Of a DNA stretch of 64,000 nucleotides, positions 52,720 to 64,000 are shown piece after piece. The position numbers and the translations under genes were made by a program. The notes beneath the pieces are model-generated. The model was not told where the DNA came from and searched no databases. It saw only the letters and a program-made list of their open reading frames with translations. The stretch is taken from NCBI RefSeq assembly GCF_032911225.1, contig NZ_CP136600.1, positions 3,534,001 through 3,598,000 on the forward strand. Reading direction: 5' to 3'. This stretch comes from Thalassotalea fonticola (lineage in GTDB: Bacteria; Pseudomonadota; Gammaproteobacteria; Enterobacterales; Alteromonadaceae). Each line of letters opens with the position of its first letter. Within the stretch, counting starts at the first letter, position 1.

Positions 52720-55029
52720 TTATTTAGTAGGAGAGGCTGATGGTAGTGCCTGTAAATTATACAAAGCGCTTATTTCGACAATTGATAAGCTTTTGTTATA
52801 GATACTTACTTCATCCATAACGCCAGCAAATGGTCCGAATTTCTTTGGTTTGTAAGTATTGATACCTAAACCCGCAGAAATGTATTTATCCCCTGAAGGT
52901 TTGCCTTTAATAAAGCTGCCCGGCTGTAATTTTTGCGGTTCGCTCAGTTGCTTATTGTTAACATAAGCTGATAGCGTATCGGTTGTGCGGTCGATGACTA
53001 ATACTAAGTGATACCAAGTATTGGCTCGTAAACCACCTGCAGCTTGATAACTTAACTGTTTAAGGGGCATAGTATCAGTATCGTTAGTGGTAGATAGTTG
53101 CTCCCGCACTTCAAAGTTTATTTGGCCTTCTTTAGTGTCGGCATAGATGGTGTAACCGTCAATTAATGCACTTTTGGTGCTGGATGAGTTAGAAATAACA
53201 TAACTGTCCATACCTGACTTAATAACCTCTGGGGCGAATTTGACCCAAAGAGATACACTATGATCGCCGTTAAAGGGATCGGCAACATCGTCAAAATCAA
53301 CAAAGGCACGGGCTTTATCGTCATCTTCTTGTCCTTGTGACATTATCCAAGGGAAATGTAAGCCTGAACCAGATACACCTTTGGTGATTTTATTAGCGTC
53401 AGTAAAGTTCACTAATTTACCGTGCAATTTGGAGCCTGAAATATCTTGAATTTCAGCACCATTATTACCAAGTTGCTCAAAATCATAATGTACTAATAAT
53501 TCACTACCAACATCTATTTGCACCCAAGTGTCGTTAGTAAACTGGTGGTCGGCAACACGATAATTAAAGGTATCACGACCGGTAAAACCTTTTGGTGGGG
53601 TATAAAGAAGTTGTTGATCGCTTATTTGTTTAATAACACCGCCTTTGGCTGTTTTTAAATCAAATTGGCCAATAGCAATAGCATCACCATTACCGTCAAA
53701 ATCATTGGCCAAGACATTAATTTTAACTGCTTGGTTGTTGGCAGTGCGCACTAAATCTGGTGTTGCATAAGGATGAACATTCCAGTTATAGACTTGGTGC
53801 GAAACTTTAGGCAATTTACCACCAACTTGCGGATCTTCTTTTAAGTGGATCATACGTTGTGCTGTGGTTGGGCCAAACCAAGGGCCACCGCCCGACATTG
53901 AATCTCTCGGGTAAACAAAATGACGCCCCCCCCAGTTATGGCTGATTTCATGACTCATGCCGCCGGCATCAAATGGCTTTAATGTCACTTGCGCGAAGTT
54001 ACCGCCTGTTAACGGTGCTTTACTGGCAAACGCCGCCGGGTTACCACCAACAAATGCTAATACTAACTGTTGAAATGGAATCGATTTTTCTTTCGAATAA
54101 TTTTCTGAACCGGGATTAATGCCTAACCCATTCGTGCGCCATGTGGTTTTGGTATCTGAAGCGCGTTTGTGTAAATTGGTATCGCTGCGTTGAATATAAC
54201 CGGTAATAACATGACTCATAGAAATGTCACGCACATAAGAAACATCCAATACGTTAACGCTATGCTCGGCAATCGCCACGCCTTTTTCAATGGAATTATT
54301 GGCCATTTTCTCTAACCATTCTGGTTCAGCATCTACTGCCACCTGCACTCGAGTGACGCCATTGTCAGTATTAGGTTTCAATGACCAACCATGAGCCTTA
54401 GTGCGATCAATCGTTTTAGGGAAAGTAATATTATCTAATGAGATGGGGGCTTGATTAAAACTCGGTACCCAATCAGGTGATTTGCCACTTATACTGACAA
54501 GCGGCTTTTGTTTTTTACCTTTCTTCTTTTTACCTTTACTTCGTTGAGCGTTAGCTACTTGAATTGCCGCATCATTGATGGCTTTGACATTAGCGCTCAC
54601 TTTACCTGCTTTATCAATTATGATTGGTAAGTCATCGACTTTCCACAATACCCGTTTTCCCTCATCAATGGCGGCCGACATGGTATCATCACCAGGCCAA
54701 ATGCTGGCGACGACAGAGCTATTGGGCTGCTCTAATACTTTGCCGCGATAAGTTCGAACTGGAAACTGAGCTAAGTCCATTTTTTTGAAGTTACGTTTAT
54801 CAGCCCCTTTAGGAACTTTATTATTATCGTAACTTTGCTCGTCTAAATACACTTCAAAATGGTTAGGGTCGCGTACCGAAAATCGTGTTAACTCAAGGGT
54901 AATTGTGCCTTTTACCTCATCCGGACGTGGAACTTTAATGGTAAACTGCTCCGGCAACGCCATCACATCAAAACCCCAGCTTGATACAAATAAGCTGGTA
55001 ATAAATAATAACTGAGCTCTTGTCATCAT
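52720..55029 (-). CDS. divergent metzincin metallopeptidase with LamG-like domain
   Basis: A 769-residue exported protein, signal peptide ending near residue 24 (V-M-A-L). The zinc motif is H360-E-I-S-H364-N-W-G-G-R-H370 with a D-S-M-S Met-turn shortly after. A Big_9-like module (about 430-505, N-D-F-D-G-N-G-D) and a LamG-like module (about 510-690) follow. It shares only the architecture and a few blocks (V-R-T-Y-R-G, then S-x-S-L-W-V-K-F) with the other three, so it is a distant member. A lysine-rich linker lies near residue 165. The active-site codons contain an 8-base C/G run. It begins 10 bp after the 703-residue metzincin gene, with AGGA as ribosome site. Confidence 0.72.
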   Translation of the reverse strand: MMTRAQLLFITSLFVSSWGFDVMALPEQFTIKVPRPDEVKGTITLELTRFSVRDPNHFEVYLDEQSYDNNKVPKGADKRNFKKMDLAQFPVRTYRGKVLEQPNSSVVASIWPGDDTMSAAIDEGKRVLWKVDDLPIIIDKAGKVSANVKAINDAAIQVANAQRSKGKKKKGKKQKPLVSISGKSPDWVPSFNQAPISLDNITFPKTIDRTKAHGWSLKPNTDNGVTRVQVAVDAEPEWLEKMANNSIEKGVAIAEHSVNVLDVSYVRDISMSHVITGYIQRSDTNLHKRASDTKTTWRTNGLGINPGSENYSKEKSIPFQQLVLAFVGGNPAAFASKAPLTGGNFAQVTLKPFDAGGMSHEISHNWGGRHFVYPRDSMSGGGPWFGPTTAQRMIHLKEDPQVGGKLPKVSHQVYNWNVHPYATPDLVRTANNQAVKINVLANDFDGNGDAIAIGQFDLKTAKGGVIKQISDQQLLYTPPKGFTGRDTFNYRVADHQFTNDTWVQIDVGSELLVHYDFEQLGNNGAEIQDISGSKLHGKLVNFTDANKITKGVSGSGLHFPWIMSQGQEDDDKARAFVDFDDVADPFNGDHSVSLWVKFAPEVIKSGMDSYVISNSSSTKSALIDGYTIYADTKEGQINFEVREQLSTTNDTDTMPLKQLSYQAAGGLRANTWYHLVLVIDRTTDTLSAYVNNKQLSEPQKLQPGSFIKGKPSGDKYISAGLGINTYKPKKFGPFAGVMDEVSIYNKSLSIVEISALYNLQALPSASPTK
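53926..53933. other. 8-base homopolymer (C8/G8) in the active-site codons of a metzincin
   Basis: A run of eight C on the plus strand encodes W-G-G-R in the zinc motif of the 769-residue metzincin. Runs of this length can slip during replication. Confidence 0.85.
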
Positions 55030-55039
55030 AATTTCCTAT

Positions 55040-57151
55040 TTATTCCGTAACCAATGAGACGTTGCCGCTGACGATTTGATTACCGGGCTGTTGATATAAG
55101 GCCAATACGTCTTGTTGTGATAACACTGAATGATAAATTTGTACATCATCGACGGTAATTGGCGTATCTACTTTATAGGCACCTTTCATCGCATTAAAGA
55201 TCACCAACGGATAATGGGAATGGTGAATAGCCCCTTGGCCTATGGTCGTGCCAAAGCCTGTTTGGGTTAATGGCTTGCCATTAACCCAAGCTTTTAATTG
55301 CTGGCTGCTGCGATCAATCACCATCACTAAATGGTACCAAGTATTCTGCTTGATCTGCTCACTCGACTCTAAGTCAAATTGAGGTTTATTAAAGGTATAT
55401 TCTGAATCACGGGTTAAGTTACCTTCAAACCGGAACCGGCCGTCTTCGGTATGACCAATATCCCAGCCGCCTCTAGGGTTACCAAAACGTTTTGTGATTA
55501 CCGCGCCACCTTTGGCAATGATCACTCCTTCTGTTTCAGGAGCTTTATCTTGATATTTAACCCATAACGACACCGACAAGTCACCATCTAATGGATCACC
55601 TGTTCCCGGAAATTCTGCGCGGCCTTTTTTAGCATCTACTTTTGCCATCGCACCACCGATAATACCTTTAACCGCGCCACCTGAGCTTTTACCATTAAAG
55701 GCCATTTTACCGCCTAACTCGCCGTGAGCTTGAAATGGACCGCTGTCTTTAATGCTGATGCCACGGGTTTCATCAAATTTTATATGACTGGCTAAACCAT
55801 TATTGTGCACCGCAACTTTCACGTAACCGTGTCGGTTGCTAATGCCAGAGCTATCGCTGACATGGTAGGCAAACTCGTCTTGTCCTTGCCAATTCTTAGC
55901 TGGGGTATAACGCACTTTGCCATTAACGATTTTTATTGAGCCGCCATTTTTGGTTTTGCTATCAACATAACTGACGTGGATATCATCACCATTGCCGTCA
56001 TAATCATTTTCTAATACATCAATGTCTTTGCTGGTATTGACCAACATAGTGGCAACATCTTCCATTGCATACGGGGCAATTGGACTGGAATAGTGAATTT
56101 CAGGAGACTGTTGTTCTGTGGCTATTTGCGCGTTACCTATCATGCGCTCAATCGTACCCGCTCCTAAATTAGAGTCCGCGCCACTTAAGGTATCAGACCA
56201 AGAGGAATAGTGACCGCCACCTAGGGTATGACCGAGTTCATGACCGTGCCCGCCGGAGTAGGCGATTGGTCGGCCAAGTGAATGACGAGCGTCTTTAAAT
56301 AAATCTCCCGCGGCACCTGCGCCGCCTTTTTTCTTGAATCGGCCACGAACATCAAACTTAGCGCCATTTTCTGCATGAACATTAGTCCATTCATTTTGCC
56401 ATTTTGCTGGATTTTCATCTAAGTTGATCACCATCCAGTTAATTTCCAGCGCTAACCCCATATCTCGGGCGTAAAAGGCATCGGTGTCATTCATCCGCTG
56501 TTCGGTGCGAGCGACAATCGCTTCTATGTCGGCATCTAGTGCCTCAACATAAGTATTATCAACGGTTAACGCGTAATCCAAACGGCGCATAATATGTGGA
56601 GGGATAATATAACCATTTTTGGTTGGTACAACGCGATCTGCCTTAAAGGCTACCATTTTATTGCCGTTGCTGACTTGCGCTGTTGTATTTGATTTAGTTT
56701 TAGATTTTGCTTTGTTTGAGCTTTTCGGCAGTTTCACTTTTAATTCAGTTAAACGATAATTCAAGCCACGACCGTCACTTAAGTTGGCGTTCATGGTTTT
56801 ATTACCTGGTTCTATATTGGCATTCACCCGCATTGAAATATCGTCTTGCACATAGCCGCGATAAGTGCGTACTTCTGGTGGCGTAATTTCTTGGTAACCG
56901 TGAGTTGCATCCCAAGTTAGTAACTTATGGTTTGTTGCCGAGCGCATAGAACGTTTGGTTAACACCACCGTTTCTTCAGCACCATCGTCGTCGATATCAC
57001 CAACATTCAGGGTGAGTTGATCAGGTAAAGCCGCGATGCTGCTCATTGGATAAGTTAATAACAGCATTACCGAAAACTGTTTAAGCGATAAGTGCGTTTT
57101 ACCCAATTTCGAAGTAAAAGGCTGCGCACGTTTAGAAAATATTTCAAACAT
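55040..57151 (-). CDS. metzincin metallopeptidase with LamG-like domain (Met-turn leucine)
   Basis: A 703-residue exported protein with a long N-terminus, charged then hydrophobic, ending S-I-A-A near residue 41. It has the same N-terminal block as the 41446 and 49447 proteins, zinc site H304-E-L-G-H308-T-L-G-G-G-H314, Big_9-like and LamG-like modules, but no FN3-like segment or C-terminal jelly roll. At the Met-turn position it has L322 (D-T-L-S-G) where the relatives have methionine. A lysine-rich linker is near residue 145. It lies between an EF-hand gene (72 bp) and the 769-residue metzincin (10 bp). It probably cleaves extracellular protein. Confidence 0.73.
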   Translation of the reverse strand: MFEIFSKRAQPFTSKLGKTHLSLKQFSVMLLLTYPMSSIAALPDQLTLNVGDIDDDGAEETVVLTKRSMRSATNHKLLTWDATHGYQEITPPEVRTYRGYVQDDISMRVNANIEPGNKTMNANLSDGRGLNYRLTELKVKLPKSSNKAKSKTKSNTTAQVSNGNKMVAFKADRVVPTKNGYIIPPHIMRRLDYALTVDNTYVEALDADIEAIVARTEQRMNDTDAFYARDMGLALEINWMVINLDENPAKWQNEWTNVHAENGAKFDVRGRFKKKGGAGAAGDLFKDARHSLGRPIAYSGGHGHELGHTLGGGHYSSWSDTLSGADSNLGAGTIERMIGNAQIATEQQSPEIHYSSPIAPYAMEDVATMLVNTSKDIDVLENDYDGNGDDIHVSYVDSKTKNGGSIKIVNGKVRYTPAKNWQGQDEFAYHVSDSSGISNRHGYVKVAVHNNGLASHIKFDETRGISIKDSGPFQAHGELGGKMAFNGKSSGGAVKGIIGGAMAKVDAKKGRAEFPGTGDPLDGDLSVSLWVKYQDKAPETEGVIIAKGGAVITKRFGNPRGGWDIGHTEDGRFRFEGNLTRDSEYTFNKPQFDLESSEQIKQNTWYHLVMVIDRSSQQLKAWVNGKPLTQTGFGTTIGQGAIHHSHYPLVIFNAMKGAYKVDTPITVDDVQIYHSVLSQQDVLALYQQPGNQIVSGNVSLVTE

Positions 57152-57187
57152 GGGAATAAATCCTTGATTTGCGATTTTGATTTTTAA

Positions 57188-57209
57188 CCCACCTAGGTGA
57201 CTAAGTGGG
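57188..57209 (-). other. hairpin between the EF-hand and metzincin genes
   Basis: CCCACCTAG (57188-57196) with CTAAGTGGG (57201-57209) pairs over 9 bp including one G-U, with a GTGA loop, followed on the minus strand by TTAAAAATC. It may attenuate between the two genes. Confidence 0.45.
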
Positions 57210-57223
57210 CGAGATAAGCGAAG

Positions 57224-57553
57224 TTATTTTTTCTTCTTTTTCGACGCTTTTTTAGCGCGTTGTTTAGACTGGTAGCTTGAAAATTCACCGTTGGTAATTT
57301 TCTTATCTTTGTTACCATCTATTTGTTTAAACAGCTTCTTCTTCTTTTTTATTTGCTTATCTGATGGTGTTTTGCCTTTTTTCGCTTGCATCGAAAACTC
57401 TTCAATAGAGACATTACCATCTTTATTGTGGTCAATTTTTTGAAATGCTTGCTTATCTTTACGTTCTGCTAAAGCCTCACTTTTGGCATACACAGATTGA
57501 GACATTAATGCCGTGGTAATAATCGCTGTTGCAATAACTTTTGTGTTGAACAT
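57224..57553 (-). CDS. small exported EF-hand protein with lysine-rich tail
   Basis: A 109-residue paralogue of the protein at 49056. A Sec signal ends near residue 23 (V-Y-A-K). Two EF-hand loops are D-H-N-K-D-G-N-V-S-I-E-E-F (about 41-53) and D-G-N-K-D-K-K-I-T-N-G-E-F (about 80-92), and the C-terminus ends in several lysines. AAGGAG at 7 bp upstream is a good ribosome site. It sits 27 bp after a sulfatase gene inside the minus-strand operon and upstream of two metzincins. Calcium binding is likely; a role with the calcium-dependent peptidases or sulfatases is inferred. Confidence 0.8.
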   Translation of the reverse strand: MFNTKVIATAIITTALMSQSVYAKSEALAERKDKQAFQKIDHNKDGNVSIEEFSMQAKKGKTPSDKQIKKKKKLFKQIDGNKDKKITNGEFSSYQSKQRAKKASKKKKK

Positions 57554-57580
57554 GACGTTCTCCTTATTTCACTTTTGCTG

Positions 57581-59056
57581 TTATTTTAATTGTTGTTGTA
57601 CTTGTGGCCAGGTCACATAAGAGTCGCGCTTCAGTTCATATTTTGTACTGAACTTAGGGTTTAACTCTGTGGGTACTGGAGCATTAGTAGATTTACGCCA
57701 CTGTAGTAACTTCTGGTATAGTTTTGCGGTTACTTTAGGCTCTACTAATGCGAGGTTTTTAGTTTCTTTTAAATCGCTAGCGACGTTGTAAAGTTCTAAC
57801 TGGCCATACTCGAAATACTCGATCAGTTTGTAGTCGCCCATGCGGATCATACTGCTTGGCGAATTACGCCACAGGCTTTTGCTTTTTTTACCGCCTTCTA
57901 AATACGCCGGAAAGTGAAAGAATATTGCCTCGCGATCAAAACTTTTATCGCTTAATAACGGTAAAATATTGTCACCATCTATCGGCTGCGTTGTCGGTAA
58001 TTTACCGTTAGCCAAGGCAACTAAAGTAGGGTAGAAATCTAATGTTGATACAGGTTCTTCAATCACTACTTGCTGTTGCTGTTTAGGTGCTTTTATTAAC
58101 AGCGGCACGCGGATACCACCTTCGTATAACATGCCTTTGGCGCCGCGCAAATCGGGTGCTTGAGTCACGCCACTGTGACCGCCGTTATCCGATGTTAAAA
58201 TAACCCAGGTATTATCGCTAATACCTTTATCCTCTAATGCCTGCAAAACATTGGCGACACTATTGTCGCTGTGTTCAATCATTGCCGCATAAATTGGATG
58301 GTTTTGGTATTCATTACCTTTTCGGTCTTTATGCTTAGCGATAGTTTCCTTTGGTGCCTTCATTGGCGTATGTACGGCATAGTGTGATAAAAACAAAAAG
58401 AACGGTTTATCGTGATCTTGCTTAATATAATCTGCCGCTTCTTTACTTAATCTATCCGGCAGGTATTCACCCTTAGGACCGTCCTTAATGGTTGAGTTTT
58501 TATATGGTGAAAAATATGACTTTGGTGTGCCTGTGTGATTGCCGGCAACATTAACGTCAAATCCCTGTACTAACGGACCACCTTCATCACCAGCACCTAA
58601 GTGCCATTTGCCCATAAAGGCAGTGTGATAGCCGGCGTTTTGCATACTTTCACCTAACGTGACCACATCATCTGCCAGTACCTTGGTGTTTTGTGTTGGT
58701 ACTAAACGACGTTTCTGTGGTTTACCGCGAGCAGAGCTGTTTACTGTAAAAATTCCAGTACGCTGGCTGTATTGTCCCGACATAAATGCTGCCCGTGTTG
58801 GTGCACAGTTTGGAGAGGCACTGTAAGCTTGGTTAAAGCGATAACTATTTTCAGCTAATTTATCAATGTTAGGTGATTGGTAATATTCACTACCCATGTA
58901 ACCAACATCTTGCCAGCCCCAATCATCAAGCATGATAAATACTATGTTAGGTTGTTTGGTTTTGGCTGTTTCAGCTTGGCCATGTGCTTGCGCTGTTTGG
59001 CTCACTGCATGACTGAGAGCAAGACTGGCAACTAAGGGGATTAATAACTTTTTCAT
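57581..59056 (-). CDS. S1-type sulfatase
   Basis: A 491-residue exported sulfatase (signal ending A-Q-A, near residue 24). The formylglycine site is C84-A-P-T-R in S-P-N-C-A-P-T-R-A-A. Metal ligands appear in M-L-D-D-W-G-W-Q-D near residue 43 and S-D-N-G-G-H near 290. The ribosome site AAAGGATAG overlaps the stop of the upstream sulfatase gene, so they are translationally coupled. It probably removes sulfate from a glycan in the periplasm or outside; the sulfated position cannot be told. The formylglycine maturase must be encoded elsewhere. Confidence 0.88.
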   Translation of the reverse strand: MKKLLIPLVASLALSHAVSQTAQAHGQAETAKTKQPNIVFIMLDDWGWQDVGYMGSEYYQSPNIDKLAENSYRFNQAYSASPNCAPTRAAFMSGQYSQRTGIFTVNSSARGKPQKRRLVPTQNTKVLADDVVTLGESMQNAGYHTAFMGKWHLGAGDEGGPLVQGFDVNVAGNHTGTPKSYFSPYKNSTIKDGPKGEYLPDRLSKEAADYIKQDHDKPFFLFLSHYAVHTPMKAPKETIAKHKDRKGNEYQNHPIYAAMIEHSDNSVANVLQALEDKGISDNTWVILTSDNGGHSGVTQAPDLRGAKGMLYEGGIRVPLLIKAPKQQQQVVIEEPVSTLDFYPTLVALANGKLPTTQPIDGDNILPLLSDKSFDREAIFFHFPAYLEGGKKSKSLWRNSPSSMIRMGDYKLIEYFEYGQLELYNVASDLKETKNLALVEPKVTAKLYQKLLQWRKSTNAPVPTELNPKFSTKYELKRDSYVTWPQVQQQLK

Positions 59057-59059
59057 TTT

Positions 59060-60535
59060 CTATCCTTTATTACTGCTCGGATTCCACGATGCTCTAGCTG
59101 ATGGTGTTCTATCTTGCATCGCCAGTTTCATTTTTTTGATAATGTCCGGGTGTTTTTCGGCAATATTATTTTGCTCGCTTGGATCTTGGGCTAAATTATA
59201 AAGCTCAATGGCAGCGTCTGGATTTTTCTTAACGTTTAAACGAACGCCTTTCCAATCTCCCATACGCACTGCTTGTTTGCCTTTACCTTCCCAAAACTCC
59301 CAGTACAAGTGAGGATGTTGAGGTTGTTTTTCACTTTCGCCTATTAACGTAGGTAAGAAAGACACACCATTGCTATCGTTATTGCCTTGGTTACCAGTGA
59401 TTTCTGCAAAGGTATTCATCAAATCCCACTGAGCAGAAATATGCCCAGTGACCGTATTAGCTTTTACTACACCTGGCCATTTGACGATCAATGGCGCACG
59501 AATGCCACCTTCGTAAAGATCGCGCTTTCGGCCTCTTAAACCGCCACTGGCATCAAAAAACACATTGTCATAGCCGCCTTCAACCGATGGGCCATTGTCG
59601 CTAGAAAACATCACTATGGTGTTGTCATCCAAACCTAATTTTTTAAGTTCGGCCATTAGTGTACCTATGTGTTTATCCATATGAGTGACCATGGCGGCAT
59701 GAGCTGCACGCGGGTACTGATGAGGGGTATAACCTTTGCCTGTATAGCCAACTTCTTCAAATTTACCTACATATTCTTTCAAGCTTTCTTCCGTGGCTTG
59801 CAAGGCAACATGAGGGATAGTAAGTGGGTAATAGACAAAGAATGGTTTACTCTTTTGTTTATTGATAAACGTTAATGCATCTTCAAGCATTAAATCAGGT
59901 ACATATTCTTTACCTAGGTAACTTTTGTAATCTTGTGAGGGCTTTTTACCTAAACCATGCACTTTAACATTGTTATCTAACTCAACTTCCTTACCAAAGC
60001 GGTAGATATAATCTGGATAGTAGTTATGGGCGTGTTTATGATCTAAATAACCAGAAAATACATTGAAACCTTGTTTCGCTGGATGGCCAGTAGAGCTTTT
60101 GCCGCCTAAGCCCCACTTACCGAAAATGCCGGTGGCATAGCCTTTTTCCTGAAATATATGACCAATAGTGCGCGAATCTTGTGGTAATGGGTAATTACCT
60201 TGCTCACGACCTTTACCGGTTTTCCAATTACCACGAACGGTAGAATGGCCGGTATGCTTACCTTCCAAAATGGTTGAACGGGTAGGGGCACAAACCGTTG
60301 AGCCTGAATAGTGCTGAGTAAAGCGCAAGCCATCTTTGGCAAGCTGATCGATGTTGGGGGTAAGAATTTTGTCCTGGCCGTATACACCTACTTCGCCATA
60401 ACCTAAGTCATCAGCAAGAATATAAATAACATTAGGTTGTTCTTTGACCACCTTGTCTGCCAATGCTGGTGAACTTGTTGTTATGGCAATCGTTGCAGAT
60501 AAGCTCAACCCGATTAAGGATAATTTTGTCTTCAT
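59060..60535 (-). CDS. S1-type sulfatase
   Basis: A 491-residue exported sulfatase (signal ending A-L-A, near residue 27), adjacent to and coupled with the sulfatase at 57581 (3 bp between them). The formylglycine site is C82-A-P-T-R in S-T-V-C-A-P-T-R. Metal ligands appear in L-A-D-D-L-G-Y-G-E near residue 42 and S-S-D-N-G near 315. It is not a recent duplicate of its neighbour: outside the motif blocks the two differ strongly, so they probably remove sulfate from different positions. It lies downstream of the beta-galactosidase gene. Confidence 0.88.
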   Translation of the reverse strand: MKTKLSLIGLSLSATIAITTSSPALADKVVKEQPNVIYILADDLGYGEVGVYGQDKILTPNIDQLAKDGLRFTQHYSGSTVCAPTRSTILEGKHTGHSTVRGNWKTGKGREQGNYPLPQDSRTIGHIFQEKGYATGIFGKWGLGGKSSTGHPAKQGFNVFSGYLDHKHAHNYYPDYIYRFGKEVELDNNVKVHGLGKKPSQDYKSYLGKEYVPDLMLEDALTFINKQKSKPFFVYYPLTIPHVALQATEESLKEYVGKFEEVGYTGKGYTPHQYPRAAHAAMVTHMDKHIGTLMAELKKLGLDDNTIVMFSSDNGPSVEGGYDNVFFDASGGLRGRKRDLYEGGIRAPLIVKWPGVVKANTVTGHISAQWDLMNTFAEITGNQGNNDSNGVSFLPTLIGESEKQPQHPHLYWEFWEGKGKQAVRMGDWKGVRLNVKKNPDAAIELYNLAQDPSEQNNIAEKHPDIIKKMKLAMQDRTPSARASWNPSSNKG

Positions 60536-60573
60536 TTTCGTTTTGCTCTTTAATTTATACTGGTACTTAAGTC

Positions 60574-60600
60574 AGGCACTTAATCATAAATTAAGTGCCT
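60574..60600 (-). other. hairpin between the beta-galactosidase and sulfatase genes
   Basis: Perfect 10-bp arms AGGCACTTAA (60574-60583) and TTAAGTGCCT (60591-60600) with a 7-nt loop, 16 bp beyond the beta-galactosidase stop. No U-run follows, so partial termination or differential mRNA stability is more likely than a full stop. Confidence 0.55.
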
Positions 60601-60616
60601 GTTGATGGTATTTTCT

Positions 60617-63976
<3,360 letters not shown>

Positions 63977-64000
63977 TTATTATTGAGATACTTGTTTAAA

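Noticed and set aside
57581..60535. Recent tandem duplication of the two 491-residue sulfatases
   Set aside because: Equal length is coincidental: outside the active-site blocks the proteins differ strongly.

Overview
The window looks like part of the chromosome of a marine, AT-rich gammaproteobacterium of the Alteromonadales, most likely Colwelliaceae (Colwellia or Thalassotalea type). The reasons are the ccoG-srkA-dsbA block, a vSGLT-like sodium/galactose symporter inside a gal operon, the formate dehydrogenase genes in fdsGBA-fdhD-fdsD order, a probable GlyGly-CTERM surface protein, and many sulfatases and exported lipoproteins. The genus is inferred from gene content, not measured. I saw no rRNA, tRNA, CRISPR array, transposase or integrase.

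Region 1 (1-9860) is housekeeping: hutF (histidine degradation), a small anchored protein, ccoG (cytochrome oxidase maturation), srkA-dsbA, then a RidA protein and a TetR regulator divergent from an Old Yellow Enzyme with three operator-like sites between them. A TVP38 membrane protein, a tandem OB-fold SSB-like protein and a GalR-like repressor follow on the minus strand.

Region 2 (9861-16018) is a complete Leloir pathway: galT, galK, sodium/galactose symporter, galE and galM, divergent from galR, with two GalR-type operators 111 bp apart. Region 3 (16069-22195, minus) is a soluble NAD-dependent molybdenum formate dehydrogenase operon. Region 4 (22514-28604) holds a giant calcium-repeat surface protein and a Sel1-repeat protein, separated by a long non-coding divergent interval.

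Region 5 (28870-63952) is the unusual part. It encodes exported enzymes: a GH109-type alpha-N-acetylgalactosaminidase, a DUF5077/DUF3472-like lipoprotein, four S1-type sulfatases, a lipoprotein GH2 beta-galactosidase, two M60-like metallopeptidases (one ImpA-like lipoprotein, one with an N-terminal ricin-type lectin domain), four large metzincins with cadherin-like and LamG-like modules, two small EF-hand proteins, a lipoprotein made only of cadherin-like repeats, and a four-gene cassette of unknown exported proteins. Peptidases of mucinase type combined with desulfation, GalNAc and beta-galactose removal suggest degradation of a sulfated O-glycoprotein such as mucin or a marine proteoglycan. 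The beta-galactosidase and the Leloir operon at the other end of the window form a plausible galactose route. The substrate is inferred. No SusCD or TonB receptor, sulfatase maturase or dedicated regulator of this locus lies in the window.

The enzyme genes form two large minus-strand operons (46889 to 38282 and 63952 to 52720), a third minus-strand metzincin at 52350-49447, and plus-strand genes at 28943-33408, 34169-37842 and 47027-48958.
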